64,000 nt of DNA. Origin: Hyalella azteca. Its lineage: Eukaryota > Arthropoda > Malacostraca > Amphipoda > Hyalellidae. The position numbers and the translations under genes were made by a program. The stretch is from assembly GCF_000764305.2 (NCBI RefSeq), contig NW_025944920.1, forward strand, positions 124,001-188,000, given 5' to 3'. Below the pieces are notes generated by a model that worked only from the letters and a program-made list of their open reading frames with translations, had not been told where the DNA came from and did not search any database. Positions 11,160 to 22,559 of the stretch are shown here, one piece after another. Within the stretch, counting starts at the first letter, position 1. Each line of letters opens with the position of its first letter.

Positions 11160-13135
11160 ACTAATTCCTAACCGAACTGCACCGCGCCGCTAGCCCACAC
11201 ACACGGGCACTCGATCATGCGCTGCTTTAGACATCATTGCTGAAACATGGTGATCGGGAACATTATACAGGTATTTTTATTGGAATACGTCCCACGAATG
11301 AGTTGTGCACTTGCGTTGGCATTATTCACATTACATACCCCGTAGCACTTCATACATATGTCTTACGAAAAAATACATTTGTGGCTCAAAAAAATATTGT
11401 GTAAATAATATTTCAAACGCGATTAGCACTAGACCCTGGGATATGGCGGCACATTGTACCTACTAATTGTGAAGCCATTTAAAAAATATTGGAAATAATT
11501 TTACCTGTATTTAATAAGTTAAATTCATTACGCAATTATTTCGTATAAATATTCCTCATGAGTCGCACGATAAATTGAGCTGTAAGTGATAGTGGTTATT
11601 GAAGAACGAAGGTGTTAGTCGGTTTTACTTCATTTAATAGAATATTAAATTAAAAACTCTCTCAAACTTATAATCGTTTTTGTTATTTGTCGCGTGGAGA
11701 TTTAAAAGGAAGATGTAAAGGAAATTATTTATAGTTAGCAAGACGCTTCATGCAGAACTTCTCGCATTGAAATAATTTGACGACCAAATGTGGCACTAAA
11801 ACATAAATTAGACTCGAGTTTGTTACACAAAGGCAATTTCATTGCCTTTGTCGATCCAGTAATCGACTAATTTCATCACCCGGTGCCTCACGCATTTGTT
11901 TGTATTGGTCCTTATCAGCGACAAAAATTTCCAAGCAGACAGTCTGTACCAAGTCAATCTTATAATTTGTAGGGAAAAATAAATTTACATGGGAAAAGAG
12001 AGGTTATATTAGATACCAACAATTGAAAGAACACACAATAGAGATGAATGAAAATCGCGTCAAAGATGAAAATGAAGCTGATGTATTTGAGAGCAGATCC
12101 ATCAGCAGAGCTCTAAAATACAGCGGTTATCAGGAGCTGCCTAAATCACGATTGAGCGGCAATGGGATTTTTTGAACACTAAGATTTTTAAAGGTCACAT
12201 GCAGAAAAGTACATTGAGGTTTTGAAATGAAGTAAATATTTTATTCAAAATTTCAAGTTTGTTTTAATTCTTTTAATCACAATTCTTTCGTGTGTGAGAG
12301 TTCAGGAAGATTCGATTGTTATAGCCAAGATAGCCATTGGAGATGGCCATGCTTCAGATGATATTATTTCAGAAGTAGGGTCTAATAATAAAAGTCATAA
12401 GTGAGCGTTCTACTATATAATCCTCAAGGACATCTTCAGAGTTTTGCGTAGACATAATTTTCTTAACGTAAATTTTTTAATATTTCGTAATCTGAGACAT
12501 GAATTTCTTGATAATTCTTAATATGAGTCAACAAAAGATTTGACGGAAACAATAAAAGAGCAAATTGCCCGCATGATTTCCAATTCAATATGCAAGGCGG
12601 GGAAGGGAGAATAAATTCAGAAGCCTATTGAATTTACGTTTGAATACCTTTCTGCAGATTTAGTTATATTAGGCAATTGAGAAATATTTGCTTACGCTTT
12701 GTTACGTGTTTAATCGACTGAGATTGATATATTTGCAGAAAAACTCATAGTCTCACATGTAAATTATAATTTATTCAGACAGGGAAATCTTGTGACTCGA
12801 AATGTGAAAACTGTTGTAGTGAAAAATGGTATTATAAGGAATAATTTTAACTGTAAACGAATATTGCCTAGATTAGGTAGAAATTCAGGAAAGAGGAATG
12901 TCAATAGAGCAGAACTTTATATAATAAAACAATTTATATGCAGAGATAATGATATAAATTAAAATATAGGCATTTTACCAGTTTTAAACAGCAGCGTTTA
13001 ATACTGCTGAAAGTTGTTGATTTTGCGTAACATCGTGAGAACCTACATCATGGAACTTTTTCTAATTCTATCAAATCTAACTACATTCGATCATATTGTT
13101 CAACTTGATGGTTCGTTTACAGACGCTATAGACGG
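9470..13135. repeat. Segmental duplication, unit A1 (pairs with 25440-30058)
   Basis: The mariner-type element, intron end, exon 2 and 3' flank of DUF1917-like copy 1 recur in order at 25440-28000 and again around 29720-30058. The second copy has gained several insertions. The flank around 11160-13135 has no gene that I recognise. Confidence 0.75.
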
Positions 13136-13559
13136 TATTTTATATAATTACTGATCATTGCATGTCATATGAGCCTAAAGTTAAAAGTAGGTACCGAATT
13201 TCAGTCACAGCGCATTGATAATAAAACCTTACATTCAAAATTTCAATTAAGTCCGTTCAGTATTGAAGGACTTACGAGTGGTTCGATTGAGCGTAAAGTT
13301 AGGTTTGCGTTTGAGTCCGCAGATGAGTTCGGAAAAGTGTCGATTCGGTAACGTTTCGGAGCAGTTAATTCGTATTGAAGCCTGGAGAGTTATTAACCGT
13401 TTAACTATACTAAAAACTCACTTGTTCGAATAAAAAGTAATAATGTTAGAAATCAACTACATTCATTTTAATCGTTCATGTTAACTTTGAATTCAGTCGT
13501 CATAATCTCGTTCCGAGTTCGTTTGTTACTCGTCACGAACGGGTTAATCCCAGTTCCTT

Positions 13560-13698
13560 TGCATCCTTGCAGCTTCGCTTGGTCATGACGCATGGTCACT
13601 GGTCACTCTGAGTGGTCAGTCCGACTCGTCAGCTTCAGCTGTTGACTTCTCTTGGTGCGCGCTGTTGTAGAAGCGGTGCTTGTGTTTTCGTATTGAAA
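13560..13698 (+). other. Candidate 5' noncoding exon of DUF1917-like copy 2
   Basis: A stretch ending GAAA|GTGAGT is conserved with 43435-43571 upstream of copy 4 (shared TAGAAGCGGTGCTTGTGTTT). Paired with a polypyrimidine TTTAGCAG acceptor at 15750-15754 just before the ATG, it suggests a 5' UTR intron of about 2 kb. The exon start is unknown; the inference rests on conservation and splice consensus only. Confidence 0.35.
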
Positions 13699-14008
13699 GT
13701 GAGTATTTATTCACAAATTTTGATGAGTATCGATCTTACTAGTTTTTTTTTTGCGTTTCTACTTTTTCGAGCGACATGAACATGATGAAAGCTGATTGAG
13801 AGGCATAAAAGAGATTATGAGAACTAATTAGAGGTAGCTAGCCTAATAGTTCTGCTTGCATGTGGAGCTCGTCTCTGACCTTGAAATACTTTTGCTTTGA
13901 TTCCTTTTTTTACGTGAAATTATACGATTTAAAATCTTGACAAGTTCGAACGGATCGCCAATTTATTCGTGAATTAAAAAGGCATTTTAGTTTTTACTGT
14001 AAACCTCA

Positions 14009-14010
<2 letters not shown>

Positions 14011-14044
<34 letters not shown>
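14011..14044. repeat. (AT)n microsatellite
   Basis: About 17 AT dinucleotides; a shorter TA run is at 19191-19212. Confidence 0.9.
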
Positions 14045-14047
<3 letters not shown>

Positions 14048-14049
14048 TT

Positions 14050-15745
14050 AGAAGCAGACAAGTACCTCATATTTAGTTTTTTTTCAATCAAATGATGAGA
14101 AAACGAAAGCTTTTCCAGCGGATTCTTTGCTCATAGCTAGGTAACTCGATTTGCAGCATAATAACCGACTCTTGTACATTTTCGAAGCACATCATTGATA
14201 TGACATGATGAGATCAATGTTGGTTAGTACCTAGTTGAAGGCTAGTTCAAGTGTTCAACCATGGATGAGATAGTCCTCACTCCTCACACTTCTCAGCTGC
14301 TATTTTTTGCTTTGTTATTATGAAATGTCCATTGCAAAACGATTCTCTCCATAGGTACTTGGTCGGTAACCGTAGGTTTTCCTACGGATAAAATTAAGAC
14401 GAGGATTTTTGGGGGATTTTATTTATGATTAAACAATTCAGGTCTAGTAGTCGCCCTTCAGAACGTTTTAATACATGCTCAACATTGTCAACAATGCTGT
14501 CGAAATCATTAAGTGTTAATATTTACCTCAGTCTTGAAATGAAACCATATCGAGATAAGAGCAGGAACTCAAGTGTCGCATCTTGTCACTCACAGTGACA
14601 TAAGTCCCATCGTGCCATCAGTAGGTATTCAGGCTGATCATCTGATAAGGGATCACTTTGATGGTGTTTTCTAGATTATCATTAAGTCCACCTAAATTCG
14701 TTAGAAAACGTGAAAGTATTAACGAGGTGCCCTTAATTTTTAGTCATAATGAAATTTACATAATTTAATTTCTGTTAATTAATTTAATTTAGAAAGTTGA
14801 TTGATTAGGTTCATGATTTGGATTTTGGAGTAGCAAAATATTAATTTTAAAGCAATAAATGATCATCACAAAAAGATGAAATGATGGCTATGTTATATTC
14901 ATTAAATTTAGTTGGCTATTCTAAAATTGAATTTTGTTAATATTCAGACCTTATTTTTAATTTTCCTGACCTCGGAATTTTAACAGACCAAAACTCTATT
15001 ATTTTATAAATTAAATTTCTACAGCAACATCGTCCTTGATAAAGATAGGTTTCAAATAGCAGTACCATTAATAATGTCCATTATCCATGATCAAAGCACG
15101 TTGAATGTTATAATACATTATGATTTATGAGCATTTCTTTGTTAATATCAATGTTCAAAAAATGGGAGAACTAATGAATTTTGTCAATTTCTTATTCAGA
15201 AACAAAGACGGCAGGTTACAAAAAGAAAAAAAATTGAGACACTACTCAAGCAACTGCTGTGGTTATATGTATATTTATACTCCACTGAATTATTTTTGTG
15301 GGACGAGCAGCGTTTTTTATACCTGTAATTTTCTCTAATAACACGTGCTTCCGAATTAAATTTCAGACTAGCCTAGCAACTCCCATGCCATCCAATACCC
15401 TAGCTTTTAAAAAATGTAATCGCGTTAATATTATGGGAATTGCCTCATTACACGAGACAAATCAACGCGGACAGGAGCGAGTGATGACATAAAATTTGTG
15501 GAATCATATGAATATGTTTATTCTAATTAGTTTGGTCTAGGTAAATAAGAAACGGAAAAACAGTTCACGACAATTTTTAACATTATGACAACTATGATCA
15601 CCATTTATGGACTCGTTCATTCAAGGCCCTAATTCACCGTTATTGTGTGATGGGCCTCGGTAATATAGGGTTAGCCCTCAAATATTAATTTTCCTTTTTA
15701 ATTGTTAACAAGTGCATAGTCAATGCTCACAATCGTTTCTCCTTT
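14050..15745. other. No coding sequence recognised; probable 5' UTR intron and flank of copy 2
   Basis: AT-rich sequence matched across much of its length by the region upstream of copy 4 (43570-45300). No protein motif seen. Confidence 0.5.
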
Positions 15746-15762
15746 CTTTAGCAGACGCAACG

Positions 15763-17511
15763 ATGGCGGCACCGAAGAAGCCAATGGAGGAATTCGAGGA
15801 AGAATTTATCAAGTTGGAAATTGAAGAAATCGCAGCAAAGTACAAATTTCACGAAAGTTTGCGTGGCAAATGGATGATGTTCTTCGAGAACGAATCTATG
15901 AACGACATGTGGGCGAAGGCTGTAGAGCTCTACAGCGCTGGAGAGCTGCCAGGCGTCATCTCTATCAAGGCGTCGACCGCCGCTCATTGCGCCCGCTCTA
16001 GTGACCCCTCCTGCGGAGCAATACGCTTCAAGTGCGGGCCTCTCACTGACCGCGAACTAGTTCTTCAGTACGGGCAGCAGCTGGTCAAGAAAATGCAATA
16101 TTGTGATACTTTGGGATTCGTGGCATACAAAACTGATGGTCAGTCGAGGATCGGTACCAAAGCAACAGGAACGAAAAAGAACTATTTGTACCGTTTACCA
16201 GTGCCGACGTACGCTTATCTCCAACAAAGGTGAATAAAATTTAGGGAACTTCTGGCGAGTGAACACTGCTGCTTGCTTAAGGTATAGAGCCGGCCTTCCA
16301 TTGCGTTACTGTAGCGCTGTGGTTAGCACCACGATTAGCGCAGTGACGGCGGGACTGAAATGAGAGGAGCTAATCGTGGGTTCGAACCTTGGCAAGCTCA
16401 GTTCATTTCTCGGTGTCGCTGGTGGGCGGCTCCTGGTAGCCGTCAGAAGGTGGTGCTTTCAGCATGGCCATGGGTTGGAATCCCTAAACGAACTCTGGGA
16501 ACTTACCTGAGGAGATAGTTCTTAAAAGTCGTAGCTTGTAGCTGCTCTATAGCTTCCAAAGCTCATCCTAGAATTAATTTCGGAATCGTATTACGTATGA
16601 AGTATTTGATAAAATCATAAAACCGAGAAATGCTTCTAAATAATTTAGTGCAATTTTAACATGATTAAGCAATGCGTATAGTTCCATACAGTCATACACA
16701 GATAATGAAATTTGCCTAAAACTCGAACTAGACTTTGGCGCCCCAATTTCGATTGAACATTAAATTTAATTAACGTTTAAAATGACATTCGAATTAATTA
16801 ATTCATTTATATAAGTGTTATTGTTCATAAATTAATTATGATTTATTGGCAATTCTGCTGTGAATTATATCTTTTGGGTTCCGGAAGACAAAGAAAATTA
16901 AAATTAATTATAATTGCAAGCTTTCTGCTGGAAATTATTGCGTAAGAAATGATACAATTAATTGATAATTCATGCAGTGGTTCATGTTATTTTGATGTTA
17001 AGCATCAGCTAAAGTTTCAAATCAGTAATTTTCTTTTATTTCCAGATCGGGTATGTCCTCGGAACTCCCCACAGAATTGCCGTGCCTGACGTCGCATAGT
17101 GAGTGGCTTAGTGATGTGGTGGGGGATTACATCCAAGATCCTGCAGATCTTAGTGATTATGCGAGATGGACGATGCAGTTCCCTAAAAAGCTACTCCACG
17201 GCTTAGCATGGGTCAGAGCCTGCCGCCTCTACCGAGGCGGTGAGCTGGTAGACGTTGCATTCATGCGAGCGTCGACAGACAAAGCCAAACCGGGCAAGGA
17301 GAAAATTAAAGGTGGCATCATTAGTTTTTTCTGCCGTGACAACCTTCCGTTGACGAGACTGCAGCTCTGCGGAGAAAATCTTGTGGAAAAATTAAAGTAC
17401 TTTCACATTAGTAGAGAACTCAAATGCGTTTCTTACAAGAGTGCCTCAAATAAACCAGAATATATAGAATTGTGCCGAGTTCCCACCCTTGAATCTCACC
17501 GTCGTGCTTAA
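15763..17511 (+). CDS. Two-domain DUF1917/BLES03-like protein, copy 2 (intact, two exons)
   Basis: Exons 15763-16229 and 17046-17511, phase 2, 310 residues. Domain A carries GKWMMFFENES, DMWAKAVELYSAGELPG, GAIRFKCGP, AYKTD and YLYRLPVPTY. Domain B carries ARWTMQFP, AWVRACRLYRGGEL, ISFFCRDNLPL, LQLCGENLVEKLKY and CRVPTLESHRRA. Compared with copy 4, exon 1 differs at about 16 of 155 residues but exon 2 at about 55 of 154, so the two halves have different histories. Domain B here begins atypically, lacking the PPIEVPS stretch seen in copies 1 and 4. The 816-bp intron contains a tRNA-derived SINE also present in copy 4. A probable noncoding exon and a NAGNAG acceptor precede the ATG. Confidence 0.72.
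16297..16510 (+). mobile_element. tRNA-derived SINE in intron of DUF1917-like copy 2
   Basis: B box GGTTCGAACCT at 16379-16389 and a decayed A box (TAGCGCTGTGG). Homologous to 45843-46060 at the same intron position, so it predates the block duplication. Confidence 0.7.
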
Positions 17512-17824
17512 ATAAGGCGAGCTTCTCCGGGTTCTCAGTCTTCGCCACTTGAATGCCTTCACTCCTGATCATCTTTAGTAAAACTAAATCTTTCTCCTTC
17601 AATAGAAATCCTAAAATGCTATTCTCTTGAACTATTACTCAGGGACTGCACGTTTCTTGTCTCATAATTTGAACCATTAGTTTTTACAGATTAAATTGAA
17701 CATTGAACAATAGACACTTTTTGGCGTCTTTAAAGCTGTAGCAACGGCTGCTAAATGTGCTCATAGCTCTGTATTTTCAAGTGCCTCGCTCATTACCGAG
17801 GCGTTATGATGATTTTGTTTAGAC

Positions 17825-18452
17825 CAGTGGTTCCCAAACTTTTACAGGCTGGCGCCCCCTTAGCTTCCCTGTGAATTCCCTGCACCCCACCCATAGACAC
17901 ATATGGAAACATTCATTCATTTCTTTCTTGATATTTTGTATGCTGCAATTTAAAAAGAGAAAGGTTAACATTTAATATAACGACAATTACAACATTTCTT
18001 CTCGCTTCGAGTCACCGACATGTGGAACAGCCTTCCTGATAGCATCGTTGACGCTCCGAGTATGAACGCCTTCAAGAACAGACTAGACGAAGCTATGCAG
18101 GAGCATATGTTCAGTCTTAAAAATGCCTAGCAGATTACGGACCGGCAATACGTCCAGCAGCTATCTCAATCAATCGTCAGTTATGGAAAGATCGGGTTCC
18201 AAAGGCCGGATCCCTTGTGAATCAAGTCACGAAAAATTCAAGAATCGGCAACAGGCCATGGGCCTATTTCTTCAGTGCCGACACTTCTATTATATTCTAT
18301 GAACAAGAATCGGCAACAGGCCATGGGCCTATTTCTTCAGTGCCGACACTTCTATTCTATTCTACACATGAATGTGTATATCACAAATAAACCCAATTTA
18401 GTAAACCAATCTAATTTTTTAACAGTTTTAACGGTTTTAGCAACATAGAATG
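17825..18452 (+). mobile_element. hAT element, left end, with a LINE inserted
   Basis: Starts CAGTGGTTCCCAAACTTTTA with the GCTGGCGCCCC subterminal run seen at 34673. Matching hAT sequence resumes after the LINE at about 18366-18452. The right terminus is not found. Confidence 0.7.
17999..18364 (+). mobile_element. LINE 3' end: reverse transcriptase C-terminus and 3' UTR (5' truncated)
   Basis: From 17999 the frame reads FSLRVTDMWNSLPDSIVDAP, then FKNRLDEAM, and ends at TAG 18128-18130, the C-terminal pattern of CR1/L2-like non-LTR retrotransposon ORF2. The 3' UTR holds a GGCAACAGGCCATGGGCCT hairpin and ends in TTCTATTCTA repeats. The last 60 bp are duplicated (about 18235-18300 and 18303-18363). 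Confidence 0.78.
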
Positions 18453-19399
18453 ATAAGTAAGCATTTACCAGTAACCTTAACATAGTGATCTCGGCGCTGA
18501 AGTGTAGGCCTGATGTGGCCTGTCGCCTTAAATGTCTCTCACTTAATGTATACTTAATGGGATGGATATGCTTGGTGCAGGAACATTAGCTTCTCAACAT
18601 CAGGCTGGAACTCACTAAGAAGAAGTCCTAGATCGTTTATGTTCCTAAGTTTTTTGCAGGAAACTACTTATTTTAATGCCTATAGTGTCATTATCACAAG
18701 AAAATTTAGATACACCAGCACGCTGTATGCGCAAGAGATGAACATTGTTCAAAAATTTTTTCTGAGCTGTGATAAGAATCTTCTTGATAATTATACATTT
18801 GTACTATTTAGAAGTTCAAATAATTAATTTGTTTCATAAATCTATTCCAGGGACGGGTTATTAAAGGTATCATCCTAATCTGTTGAACGGAATTAATTTG
18901 TTGAACGACACTTGATTTTCTTCGTTTTAGCGAGATGGAAAAATTTACTTCCCTGCATTAGATTTAAAAACGTGTATTAATAAAGATGTTGAAAAGCTAA
19001 TTAACTCTAAACTATCAGAGATGTGACAATATAACAGCCTTCGATGCACCATTATTTAAGCAGTTAGCTATATATCTCACTCAATAAATTCTAACAGCTT
19101 TGTGTATTCTACAGATATTGAAATTCATCAGATTGTACTCCAGTTTCAAACGATGTCATTTATTGATAACAATGTAACTTTACTAAACTCTATATATATA
19201 TATATATATATAAATATATAAAAAAGCATTTTTTGTTAAATCAGACATTGAATTAAATCAGATTATTATACCCGGTATTACTAAAACAGTGAAATGGTTT
19301 TTATTCGATATAAATAGAAAGCATTGAATTCTGTTACCTATTCCTCCTACCAAGCGTTCAATATAGTTTATCACTAGCATGAGCTCAATAATCGTACCT

Positions 19400-20120
19400 C
19401 ACTGGCAGTGGAGGCAGTCAGAACTCAGAATTACTTGCACAGTTGCACTACATCATAGGCATAGTGATGATCATAGTCACCGTGCCAGCGGGTGGGACAA
19501 ACCTGTTGTTCACTTCAGAGTTAATTAAACAGTGGAAGCTATTAATGTTGTTTAAATGAAAGAGTTTTCTGATAAAATTATATTTAGGGATAGTCACAGA
19601 AAACAAATGGAGAAGAGTGTGGCATTGATCAGTGGCTGTAGACGACAGTTCAACTAAGAAGAGCTAAGAATACTGTTGGCTGTTGCTAGGCCAAAACCTT
19701 AGTTTATAGGGAGCACAGCGTAAGACTAGAGTGACACTGCAAGAAAAATAAATGAAACATTAATAACCCTAGTGCTAAATAAAGAATTCAGAAGCAAAAT
19801 AATTGAATCTCTTAACCAATGCCAGAATTTTAATGTAAAATATTTATTATGAATTAATTGCATTTAAACTGACCGTCAGACAAAAAATAATCAATTAGTT
19901 CAACAAGAGAGTCATTTAAATAATCAAGATACGTTTAGATAACTATAACGCAGGAATAAGCCAATGACCATTAAATGCAGTGAAATGTATAATGAGCAAG
20001 GAAACTAACCGTTATGCACGAATTACAATTAATCTGATAAATGACTAACAAAGTATACAAAATATTGTTCCATTTCGGAGAGCAGACTTACTTGGTCTTA
20101 CCAATACCAAGTTTGCACTT
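19400..20120. other. No gene recognised; sequence unique to unit A2
   Basis: Missing from the matching position in unit B2. No motif seen. Confidence 0.4.
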
Positions 20121-20739
20121 CCAGAGTCCAGACTGGGAACGCAGCCGTGCACCACCAATTTTGTGCACCAATAAGCCCTGAATCGTACGCCTTGGATCTC
20201 TCCGGACATCCACCAATCAGCCGTGAACCACTCGCCTTTGTCTTCCTCCGCGGCCTCGCATAGAACCTGCCGTGCACCACCAGGCTGCGGATCGAATCTG
20301 ACTTCCGGGCATCGTTAAATTACGTAATTTTACGTTCACCGCATCTGAGGTTAGCTTTCAGATAGCATAGTTCTGTTCCAAAATTTATCGTCCTTCGACA
20401 AGTGGCCGTTCGACCGAGGGCTGGTTCGACCCGGGACGCAGTATAGACCCCTACATAGCCCTTGCCCACAATTCAATATCTATTCCTTTCCGCTCGTAAT
20501 CACGCTAGAGGGCATATTAGCCTGTGTGATTAAGTGCCTTAAGCCATAGGTGCCATTTCCTTTCCTGGATATGAATCAATCAGCCAGATAACATCAAGCC
20601 GCCGAAGCAACAGCCGTGGGCAAATAGCCAAACTGTTGCGTGCTTGTATTATACACAGCCTGGAGTCTTCGCGACTTTTGAAAATAAGCGCCCGACATAA
20701 CAGCGCCGTTACGTCACAGCCACTGCTTCATCGCGCTCT

Positions 20740-20994
20740 ACTCCACAGGCAGAAGCGCTAACCGCCGTCCCTATAACGCCATGCCCCGGTTCTCCCCCTT
20801 CGCAGCCAGCAGAAGGCTTTTCTCGTTGCCCGATCAGTAATGCGCCTGGCGCGATGGAGGGACCTAACCTAACCAAACCTAACCTAACCTGGCGCACAAC
20901 TGATCAGCAATTGAAGAAAGCCTTATGGCTGCGAAGGGGGAGAGCCGGGGCATGGCGTTATAGGGACGGCGGTTTGCGCTTCTGCCCGTGGAGT
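20740..20994. repeat. Large palindrome inside the unclassified transposon
   Basis: Arms at about 20740-20850 and 20888-20994 pair through ACTCCACGGGCAGAAGCG-type and CGGGGCATGGCGTTATAGGG segments. The loop holds the CCTAA repeats. Confidence 0.75.
20863..20890. repeat. Interstitial telomere-like (CCTAA)n, five units
   Basis: Four of five units are exact CCTAA (TTAGG on the other strand) and one is CCAAA. TTAGG is the common arthropod telomere repeat. Confidence 0.7.
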
Positions 20995-22360
20995 GCAGGT
21001 CTGCGGCCAGTAAGGCTTACGGCGTGTGTAAGAAGTGATAGTATGGGGTAAAATTCCGTGGAGGAGGACCTGTTGACAATTGACTATTTGATTCAGCAGG
21101 CTTTGGAGTGAGGTAGGTGTTGCTTAAAGTCGGTGTGGGGAGATGACTCAGTTACCTACAGCTTCTTGGGTGTGAGCTGAGTTTAGTTATAGCATTATAG
21201 GGTAGGCGTTGGCGCTAGGGCTTGTTTACGAGCTAAATTTGTGGTGCAGGGCTGCGCTCCCGTTCGACCCAGGGTCTAGATACGGACGGCTTGAAGTGTT
21301 GAAGGCAACGTTCCGCAAGGCAGGAATCATGATGGTCCATTACATCCAGGGCAGTGGTGGTCTTCGGCAGGCGACCCGTCCAGACTAACTCAATAGACGG
21401 AATGCTAGTGGCTGCTAGTTACTAAATGACGGAACTGAATTGAATGTGACTGTCGTTAGTTATGCAAAAAATTACTCTGAACCAAAACGGAAATATTAAA
21501 TTGAGTCAGAAGTTATTGAAAAATAATGAATTAAAACACAGACTGGTTGAGTGATAAAAGGTTAGATGCCTTCCGGCAACAATACTGTACATTATACTGT
21601 CAGCATTACATTATACTGTATGTAACACTTATTACTGCAGGGAATTACACGCGTTACGAGACGCAGTTGAGGAGCGAAATGATAGGCACTGCACACAAGT
21701 AAGAAGGATGTGAAATATGTAGGGACTTAGTGCGTTCTATTTTCTTCGAGAGTTTTGTAGGGTGGCGTAGAAATAGAAGATTGGGTTCATCAACAGATAG
21801 CTCGGAAAGATTAGTAAGTAAATCGAAATAACTTATAAAACAACAAGAAGGCAATTTACAGTTTCTTGCCTGGAGGAAATAAAATAGATAAACGATTAAA
21901 ATATATAAAGCTGAGTAAATAAGGAAAGTTGAGAACCGATACCAACGTATATTTAGGCTTACTGTAATAACTAGTCGTCTCCGGGCTCTCATGCGTCGCA
22001 CTGAATCGAATGAATAAAAGTAAGAAAGAAGTTGTAAGTTCTGAACAGGTAATTATAGGGGGTTTTATTATGCGTTATATTGCACATATATTTATACAGT
22101 ATAACATATGCAAAACAAACGCACACATATATTCTTGTACAGTAATGCGTTATATTGTACAAATAGTAGAATTCTTTCTTACCCACAACACGAACAGAGC
22201 GTGGATGTAGCAGTGATACGTCCTCATGTCGAGCCTAACTGGGACAGATGTCCCGCACAACGCAGAAAATGCATCGATGTTTGGACATTGGCCTTGTTAT
22301 TTCGCTGAGTGTCTATGTATATTTAATGAGTTTCGATCAGTTAAACTGTTAAAGACTAAT

Positions 22361-22554
22361 GCTCAATGAATGGCACCCAGCTACTCGAGATGGTGATGTG
22401 TGATAATGTGAGGTTGGAGATGGTGAGGTGTGACAATGTAAGGTTGGAGATGGTGAGGTGTGACAATGTGAGGTTGGAGATGGTGAGGTGTGACAATGTT
22501 AGGTTGGAGATGGTGAGGTCGCAGCGTCCACGATGCAACTCACTTTGCATTCAT
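22361..22554 (-). pseudogene. Decayed lectin exon 2 (pseudo-exon) with expanded pentapeptide repeats
   Basis: Read on the minus strand, the start (a GAATGCAAAG block, then TCGTGGACGCTG) matches the start of lectin exon 2 at 57108. The end matches too: a GCT..GTG..TTCAT..AGC pattern followed by an AGTCTT block, as at 57285-57316. Between them sit 30-bp repeats encoding alternating HLTIS and NLTLS, the counterpart of NLTSS. Length is 194 bp against 198 bp. The acceptor AG is lost, the donor GTGAGT has become ATTAGT, about 60 bp of the Cys-rich part is missing, and the Cys frame is out of phase with the repeat frame. No companion lectin exons were found nearby on this strand. Confidence 0.72.
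22387..22519. repeat. 30-bp minisatellite, about 4.5 units, derived from lectin exon 2
   Basis: Unit core on + is GAGGTTGGAGATGGTGAGGT. On the minus strand about 24 of 30 positions match the 30-bp dimer of the NLTSS-coding repeat in lectin exon 2. Confidence 0.85.
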
Positions 22555-22559
22555 TTTCA

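Larger units (their letters stand above)
20135..21377. mobile_element. Unclassified transposon, long form, 9-bp target duplication
   Basis: Begins GGGAACGCAGCCG and ends CGGCAGGCGACCC, with GTCCAGACT on both sides (20126-20134, 21378-21386). The ends form weak inverted repeats (GGG..GCCG..ACC). A 9-bp duplication suggests a Mutator-like element but no transposase is seen. Its middle carries a palindrome with a telomere-like loop. Confidence 0.65.
13335..22520. repeat. Segmental duplication, unit A2 (pairs with 42765-49265)
   Basis: Holds DUF1917-like copy 2 and about 1.9 kb on its 5' side. On the 3' side it runs to about 19395, skips about 2.2 kb absent from the partner, and resumes from about 21575 to the minisatellite. 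The shared order at both ends shows a single block duplication with later insertions. Confidence 0.75.
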
